From Mycobacterium sp. SM1 (GTDB taxonomy: Bacteria > Actinomycetota > Actinomycetes > Mycobacteriales > Mycobacteriaceae), in contig NZ_JAFLNH010000003.1 in the NCBI RefSeq assembly GCF_018361265.1, forward strand, positions 198,501 to 262,500: a stretch of DNA of 64,000 nt, read 5' to 3'. The translations under genes and the position numbers were made by a program. The notes beneath the pieces are model-generated. The model saw only the letters and a list, made by a program, of their open reading frames with translations, did not search any database and was not told the origin of the DNA. Positions 58,944-64,000 of this stretch are shown piece after piece; position 1 is the first letter of the stretch; each line of letters opens with the position of its first letter.

Positions 58944-60644
58944 TCAGCGTAAGCGTCCGGGCGCGGCCGCCGGCCGGCGGGCATCGGCGGCGGGCGCCGC
59001 CTCAGCCCTGCCCCCCGCAAGCCGCTCGTGGCCCCCAGGCGGGAGTGGCCGCCACGGCAGCCGGGTGTAGGTCAGGGCGAAAAGCACCAGCATCACGATG
59101 GTGCTGGCCGCGGTGGCGTCCAAGATCTGAAACAGCGCGAAGCGGTCACCGTTCGCGGTGGGGCCGAAGACACCGGCGACGAAGGTGGCGCCGATCGCCG
59201 CCCTGCGGAAACCCGGCCGGGTTGCCCAGGCGGCCAGCGGGATGATCGCCCACAACAAATACCACGGCTGCACCACGGGAAACAACAGCACCGTGGCGCC
59301 CAGCGCCACACCGAGGCCCCCGACCGGGTGCAGCCGCCCGCGGAGCACCAGCCACAGCAGCCAGCCCACCATGACCGCGAGGATCGCCACCCCGCCGGCA
59401 CGGGTCAGCGACAAGATCGCGGTGGTGTGATCCCCCAAGCCCAGCAGAATCCCGGCCTGACCGGTGGCCAGGGCGAGCAGCGTCGGCGGCGACATCCAGC
59501 TGCGCACGACGTTGGCGGTGCCCAGGGTGTAGATCCAGCCGAAACCAAGTCCGCTGGCCCAGCCCACAACGGCCATCACCGCAACCGACACGCCTGCCAG
59601 CGCGACGCAGACCACCCCGGCTGTCGGCAGGCGTCCGCCCCGGCGGTGCGCCAGCGCCATCGCCACAAATCCCAGCGCCAGCAGCGACGGCAGCTTCACC
59701 TGCGACGAGAGCGTGATCAGCACCGCCCCCATCAGCAGCATGCCCGCCGGGGCCCGCCGGGACCAGCTGTGCCGGCCGGGCCCGCCCGGCACCCTCGGGA
59801 AGTCTCCTCCGGCGTCCAGGCCGCGCAGCGCGAATTCGGTGCCGGTCAGCATCAGACCGAGCATCAGCGCCTCGTTGTGGATGCCGGCGACCAGGTGCAT
59901 GATCAGCAGGGGGTTAGCTGCGCCCAGCCACAGCGCGCTGACTTCCGCCACGCCGCAGCGCTGGGCCAGCCGTGGCGTTGCCCACACGATAAGGCCCACG
60001 CCGAGCAACACCAGCACCCGATGACAGAGCACCGCCGCGACGATGTTTTGCCCGGTCAGCGCCGATATCCCGCGCCCGATCCACAAGAACAACGGGCCGT
60101 AGGGCGCCGGCGTCTCGCGCCAGAGGCTCGGCACCGAAAGGGTGAACACGTGGTCGAGTCCTAACGCCGAGGCCGGGCCCACCCGGTAGGGGTCGAGCCC
60201 CAGCCGGGAGATCTGGCTTTGCGCCAGGTAGGAATAGACGTCTTTGCTGTACATCGGCGGCGCCGCCAACAGCGGCAACGCCCACAGCAATAGGGTGCGG
60301 TCCAGCTCGCCGCGCGACATTCGTCGGGGGCCCAGCGCGAACCGGCCCAGCATCAGCCACGCCAGCGCCATCATGACCGCACCGGTCGTTGTCATCGTCA
60401 GCGCCACCGTCTGGATCCGCGACGGCAGGTTGAGCAGCCGGACCCCGAACGTCGGATCCTGGACCACCGGCCTGGCCCCGGCGCCCAGCGCGCCGATCGC
60501 CATCAGGACCGTTCCGCTGGCGCCGAAAAGGCGGGTGCGCCGAACCGCGAGTAACTCGGCCGCGTCCAGCGGCGCGGTGACCGTCGCTTCCTCACCGTGC
60601 CAGCTGGCAATCGACGAACTCAGCGGATGGCGGCGGGCTGCCAT
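58944..60644 (-). CDS. mptB: alpha-(1->6)-mannopyranosyltransferase MptB
   Basis: Polyprenyl-phosphomannose-dependent GT-C transferase, 566 residues, that starts the mannan core of lipomannan/lipoarabinomannan. About 12-13 membrane helices are visible. The first external loop holds PMYSKDVYSYLAQSQISRLGLDPYRVGP with the acidic pair expected of GT-C enzymes. ETPAPYGPLFLWIGRGI is the second family landmark. The last 25 residues are Pro/Arg/Ala-rich. It is first in the mptB-ABC-ctaA minus-strand operon, divergent from sufR. Confidence 0.92.
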   Translation of the reverse strand: MAARRHPLSSSIASWHGEEATVTAPLDAAELLAVRRTRLFGASGTVLMAIGALGAGARPVVQDPTFGVRLLNLPSRIQTVALTMTTTGAVMMALAWLMLGRFALGPRRMSRGELDRTLLLWALPLLAAPPMYSKDVYSYLAQSQISRLGLDPYRVGPASALGLDHVFTLSVPSLWRETPAPYGPLFLWIGRGISALTGQNIVAAVLCHRVLVLLGVGLIVWATPRLAQRCGVAEVSALWLGAANPLLIMHLVAGIHNEALMLGLMLTGTEFALRGLDAGGDFPRVPGGPGRHSWSRRAPAGMLLMGAVLITLSSQVKLPSLLALGFVAMALAHRRGGRLPTAGVVCVALAGVSVAVMAVVGWASGLGFGWIYTLGTANVVRSWMSPPTLLALATGQAGILLGLGDHTTAILSLTRAGGVAILAVMVGWLLWLVLRGRLHPVGGLGVALGATVLLFPVVQPWYLLWAIIPLAAWATRPGFRRAAIGATFVAGVFGPTANGDRFALFQILDATAASTIVMLVLFALTYTRLPWRPLPPGGHERLAGGRAEAAPAADARRPAAAPGRLR

Positions 60645-60739
60645 CCCAGCAGCGTAACCGCCACCCGGGCGGCCCCCGGTGTGACCGGCGCAACGGTCAC
60701 GGCGGGCCGCCGCCCTGGACCCGGGGCGGGAATTTTGTC

Positions 60740-60754
60740 ACACTGGTGTTGTGA
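60740..60754. promoter_or_regulatory. SufR operator (ACACT-N5-TGTGA)
   Basis: ACACT (60740-60744), five bases, then TGTGA (60750-60754) match the site I recall for mycobacterial SufR. It overlaps the annotated GTG start of sufR, which suggests either a leaderless transcript with repression at the start site or a slightly downstream true start. Confidence 0.6.
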
Positions 60755-61536
60755 AATTCCGGCCGGGCGGCACCGCGAAGGGCCTTTCGCCTGCGCGCGG
60801 CGCCGACTGTGTGCCGCAGGATCGTCATACCCGCCGCGCGATCGTGCAGTTGCTGCTGGAGTCCGGCCCGATCACCGCCGGTGAGATCGGCGACCGGCTG
60901 CAGCTGTCGGCAGCGGGCGTGCGCCGTCATCTCGACGCGCTGATCGACGCGGGGGAGGCCGAGTCGATCCCCGCGGCGGCATGGCAGCACGCGGGACGCG
61001 GGCGACCCGCGAGGCGTTACCGGCTCACCGCGGCGGGACGGGGCAAGCTGGGTCACGCCTATGACGACCTAGCGTCCGCGGCCATGCGCCAACTCCGGGA
61101 AATCGGCGGTGAGGACGCGGTCCGGGCTTTCGCCCGGCGGCGCATCGACGCGATCCTCGCCGGGGTGAAGCCGGCCGCCGGTCACGCCGACGCCGCCATC
61201 GAGGCGGCCGCCGGGCGGATCGCCGACGCGCTGACCAAGGCCGGGTACGTCGCCACCAGCACCCGGGTCGGTGGGCCCATTCACGGGGTGCAGATCTGCC
61301 AGCACCACTGCCCGGTGTCGCACGTCGCCGAGGAATTCCCCGAGTTGTGTGAGGCCGAGCAGCAGGCCATGGCCCAGGTGCTGGGTACCCACGTGCAGCG
61401 GTTGGCGACCATCGTCAATGGCGACTGCGTGTGCACCACCCACGTCCCGCTCACGCCCACCATCACCAAGACCGACGGTATCCCGGCGCCCAGCGGGCGC
61501 CGCAGCGTAACGAGCACCGAAGGAGTCTCGATATGA
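60751..61536 (+). CDS. sufR: SufR, Fe-S-sensing repressor of the SUF operon
   Basis: DeoR/ArsR-like winged-helix repressor, 261 residues, controlling Fe-S assembly genes (Rv1460 in M. tuberculosis). The helix-turn-helix is at residues 27-75 ([39 protein letters not shown], wing [12 protein letters not shown]). Cluster-ligand candidates are Cys183, Cys187, Cys200, Cys226 and Cys228. The GTG start lies within the operator, and a GTG about 20 codons on is an alternative. It is coupled to sufB (ATGA). Confidence 0.92.
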   Translation: MKFRPGGTAKGLSPARGADCVPQDRHTRRAIVQLLLESGPITAGEIGDRLQLSAAGVRRHLDALIDAGEAESIPAAAWQHAGRGRPARRYRLTAAGRGKLGHAYDDLASAAMRQLREIGGEDAVRAFARRRIDAILAGVKPAAGHADAAIEAAAGRIADALTKAGYVATSTRVGGPIHGVQICQHHCPVSHVAEEFPELCEAEQQAMAQVLGTHVQRLATIVNGDCVCTTHVPLTPTITKTDGIPAPSGRRSVTSTEGVSI

Positions 61537-64000
61537 CCCTCACCACGCCAGAGGCCACTCCGCCGGTCACCGGGCCGTTGACCCAAAAAGAGGCGATCGC
61601 GTCCCTGGGCCGGTACGGCTACGGCTGGGCGGACCCCGATATGGCGGGCGCCAGCGCGCGGCGCGGGCTTTCCGAGGACGTGGTACGTGACATCTCGGCG
61701 AAGAAAAACGAGCCGGAGTGGATGCTTCAGAACCGGCTGAAGGCGCTGCGCATCTTCGAGCGCAAGCCGATGCCCACGTGGGGCGCCGACCTGGCGGGCA
61801 TCGACTTCGACAACATCAAGTACTTCGTGCGCTCCACCGAAAAGCAGGCCGCAAGCTGGGATGAGTTGCCCGCGGACATTCGCAACACCTACGATAAGCT
61901 GGGCATCCCGGAGGCGGAAAAGCAGCGGCTTATCGCCGGTGTCGCCGCTCAGTACGAGTGCTTGGCCGGGGACTGCCTGGTGTGGACCGCCAACCGCGGG
62001 CCGATCGCGATCAAAGACATCAGCTACGGAGACCGGGTATTCGCCTACGACGAGGCGGGCGAGCGGTTCGTGGTGGCGCCGGTCAAGGCGTCGGCGCAGA
62101 CCGACACCCGGATGACCTACGAGGTGAAGACCACGCTGCGCAGCATCCGCGCGACCGCCAACCATCCGATGCTGGTATTGCGCGACGAGCGCACCGCAGG
62201 CGGCCGGCGCCGCTCGGCGCGGCGGTGGGTCACCGTGGGTGAGCTGCGGCCGGGTGATCTCATCGCGGCGCCGCGGCGCATTCCGGAATACGGTGTGCCC
62301 GCTGAGCTCCCAAGCGTTACCGGGCTGATGACACCGCCGACGAGCTCTGTCGACGTGATGTGGTTGCTGGGTTTGTTTGTGGGCGGCGGGAACCTGTGGC
62401 GGTCGACGACGCCTGGCGTGCAGTTCGCGATCCCGGCCACCGATGCCGGGCTGCGGGCCGAGCTGGCCCGTATCACCACGGAGGTGTTTGGCCTGCGTTG
62501 CACCGAGGCCGACGAGTCCGGTGTTGTCGTGAGCTCCCCGGGGTTGACCGAGTGGATCACCGAGCTGGGCTTCGCCGGCCTGACGGCGACGAAGCGGGTC
62601 CCCGATTGGGTCTACTCGCTGCCGACCGATCAGCGACTGGCGTTCCTCGGCGGCTGGGTTGACGTCGGCGGCGATGTCCAGCCGGATGGCGGCGGCTCGG
62701 TGGCACTGACGGGCGTCGACGGCGCATTGCTCGAGCAGGCGCGCGAACTGGCCGATCTCTGCGGATTGCGCGCCCGCGGACCGCGGTCGTTCACCCGGCC
62801 GCGCCGCCACGCCCCCGAGCGCACTCAGACCGCTTGGCGGCTGGTCATCTCCGATGATGTTGAGCGGCTGGGGTGCCGCAACCCGAAACGGCTCGATCGC
62901 GTCAACCCGCGCCGCTGCGGGCGGTCGGCCGCCGGGATGCCTGATCCGCGCCGCGACGAGTGGTTGGGCTTCGAGCGGGTCGAATCGATCCAACCGTACG
63001 CGGTGGAGCCGGTGTATGACATCGAGGTCGACGGGCCGCACAATTTCGTCGCCGAGGGCCTGGTGGTGCACAACTCCGAGGTGGTGTACCACAAGATCCG
63101 GGAAGACCTTGAATCCCAAGGAGTTATCTTCCTCGATACCGACACCGGGCTGCGCGAGCACGAGGACATCTTCAAGCAGTACTTCGGCACCGTGATCCCG
63201 GCCGGGGACAACAAGTTCTCCGCGCTGAACACCGCGGTGTGGAGCGGCGGCAGCTTTATCTACGTCCCGCCGGGCGTGCATGTCGACATTCCGCTGCAGG
63301 CCTACTTCCGGATCAACACCGAGAACATGGGCCAGTTCGAGCGCACCCTGATCATCGTCGACGAGGGGGCCTACGTCCACTATGTGGAGGGCTGCACCGC
63401 GCCGATCTACAAGTCGGACTCGCTGCACTCGGCGGTGGTGGAGATCATCGTCAAGCCGCACGGCCGGTGCCGGTATACCACCATCCAGAACTGGTCGACC
63501 AACGTCTACAACCTGGTGACCAAGCGGGCCCGCGCCGAAGCGGGCGCCACCATGGAGTGGATCGACGGCAACATCGGCTCCAAGGTCACCATGAAATACC
63601 CGGCGGTGTGGATGACCGGCGAGCACGCCAAAGGCGAGGTGCTCTCGGTGGCGTTCGCCGGCGAAGGCCAGCACCAGGACGCCGGGGCCAAGATGCTGCA
63701 TTTGGCGCCCAACACCTCGAGCACCATCGTCTCCAAGTCGGTGGCCCGGGGCGGCGGGCGCACCTCCTACCGCGGCCTGGTCCAGGTCAACAAGGGTGCG
63801 CACGGATCCCGGTCGAGCGTGAAATGCGATGCGCTGCTTGTTGATACAGTAAGCCGCAGTGACACCTACCCGTATGTCGACATCCGCGAGGACGACGTCA
63901 CGATGGGCCATGAGGCCACCGTGTCCAAGGTCAGCGAAAACCAGCTGTTTTATCTGATGAGCCGCGGGCTGACCGAGGAGGAAGCCATGGCGATGATCGT
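61533..64000 (+). CDS. sufB: SufB Fe-S scaffold, intein-containing, 3' end outside window
   Basis: Scaffold subunit of the SufBCD Fe-S assembly complex. ATG 61533 overlaps the sufR stop and has an AAGGAG site. The frame stays open to the window end (about 822 codons). The N-extein is residues 1-142 (ending AAQYE). A 372-residue intein follows, and the C-extein resumes at Ser515 (SEVVYHKI) with the conserved beta-helix ([40 protein letters not shown]). After splicing, the host protein would read QYE-SEVVYH without loss. sufD and sufC presumably follow outside. Confidence 0.96.
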   Translation, partial: MTLTTPEATPPVTGPLTQKEAIASLGRYGYGWADPDMAGASARRGLSEDVVRDISAKKNEPEWMLQNRLKALRIFERKPMPTWGADLAGIDFDNIKYFVRSTEKQAASWDELPADIRNTYDKLGIPEAEKQRLIAGVAAQYECLAGDCLVWTANRGPIAIKDISYGDRVFAYDEAGERFVVAPVKASAQTDTRMTYEVKTTLRSIRATANHPMLVLRDERTAGGRRRSARRWVTVGELRPGDLIAAPRRIPEYGVPAELPSVTGLMTPPTSSVDVMWLLGLFVGGGNLWRSTTPGVQFAIPATDAGLRAELARITTEVFGLRCTEADESGVVVSSPGLTEWITELGFAGLTATKRVPDWVYSLPTDQRLAFLGGWVDVGGDVQPDGGGSVALTGVDGALLEQARELADLCGLRARGPRSFTRPRRHAPERTQTAWRLVISDDVERLGCRNPKRLDRVNPRRCGRSAAGMPDPRRDEWLGFERVESIQPYAVEPVYDIEVDGPHNFVAEGLVVHNSEVVYHKIREDLESQGVIFLDTDTGLREHEDIFKQYFGTVIPAGDNKFSALNTAVWSGGSFIYVPPGVHVDIPLQAYFRINTENMGQFERTLIIVDEGAYVHYVEGCTAPIYKSDSLHSAVVEIIVKPHGRCRYTTIQNWSTNVYNLVTKRARAEAGATMEWIDGNIGSKVTMKYPAVWMTGEHAKGEVLSVAFAGEGQHQDAGAKMLHLAPNTSSTIVSKSVARGGGRTSYRGLVQVNKGAHGSRSSVKCDALLVDTVSRSDTYPYVDIREDDVTMGHEATVSKVSENQLFYLMSRGLTEEEAMAMI
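61959..63074 (+). other. SufB intein (372 residues) with degenerate homing nuclease
   Basis: Self-splicing element from Cys143 (CLAGDCLVW) to Asn514, followed by Ser+1. Block B has TANHPML with the TxxH histidine; block F is [21 protein letters not shown] ending in the His-Asn pair, so splicing residues are intact. Two LAGLIDADG blocks are recognisable, LLGLFVGGG near residue 275 and [10 protein letters not shown] near residue 375, but the catalytic aspartate position is Gly in both. Homing activity is therefore probably lost while splicing is kept. Confidence 0.9.

Noticed and set aside
61281..63911. 876-codon open frame on the minus strand opposite sufB
   Set aside because: It is an antisense shadow of the high-GC sufB/intein frame, with Arg/His/Gly-rich composition and no domain; the plus strand encodes clear SufB and intein blocks.

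Overview
The window looks like a chromosomal segment of a slow-growing, non-tuberculous Mycobacterium. The evidence is high GC, strong CTG/GCC/GTC codon bias, many ATGA or GTGA gene overlaps, a PPE gene, an MmpS/MmpL pair, a MIRU-type minisatellite, an intein in SufB, and a gene order that follows the M. tuberculosis metK (Rv1392) to sufB (Rv1461) stretch. All comparisons with M. tuberculosis here are from memory. Accessory genes with no counterpart in that part of the M. tuberculosis chromosome argue against the tuberculosis complex. The species cannot be fixed from this sequence alone.

Layout. 1-8 kb: end of metK, an esterase (minus), then priA, fmt, rsmB, rpe and ribD. 8-13.5 kb: the P55 efflux pump and its lipoprotein LprG (minus), then riboflavin synthesis (ribE, ribBA, ribH) and a PH-domain membrane protein. 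13.5-20.8 kb is an accessory block: a frameshifted hypothetical gene, a TetR-controlled mmpS-mmpL pair, and a divergent MarR-type regulator/protoglobin pair whose codon use differs from its surroundings. 20.8-25.8 kb: uvrC-rapZ-cuvA-whiA, coupled by ATGA overlaps. 25.8-28.2 kb: a secreted ricin-type lectin, a hidden IS607-type resolvase remnant and an FAD oxidoreductase. 28.3-31.7 kb: the glycolytic operon gap-pgk-tpi, then secG. 31.8-34.7 kb: an IS607-like element with three coupled ORFs (unknown orf, tnpA, tnpB). It abuts a truncated copper-operon gene. 34.8-37.7 kb: the copper ATPase operon (DUF1490-ctpV-truncated gene) behind a CsoR-type palindrome, with no csoR gene. 38-44.8 kb: the pentose-phosphate operon tkt-tal-zwf-opcA-pgl (minus), with four 52-bp MIRU-like repeats between zwf and opcA. 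45-54.4 kb: ctaB, a PPE-PPW gene, a coupled dioxygenase/micro-ORF/sulfotransferase cassette, and a large OtsB-GH65 fusion. 54.5-60.6 kb: qor, an ATP-grasp-like gene, ctaA, an ABC exporter and mptB. 60.7-64 kb: the sufR-sufB start of the SUF operon, in which SufB carries an intein.

Most of the window is conserved housekeeping: one-carbon and riboflavin metabolism, DNA repair, central carbon metabolism, haem A and Fe-S assembly. The parts most worth a second look are the JmjC-like dioxygenase, 32-codon ORF and sulfotransferase triplet at 48.2-50.4 kb, whose genes overlap at both junctions; the globin/Cys-cluster regulator island at 19.2-20.5 kb; the atypical IS607 element and the copper-operon damage beside it; and the intein whose homing motifs have lost both catalytic aspartates.
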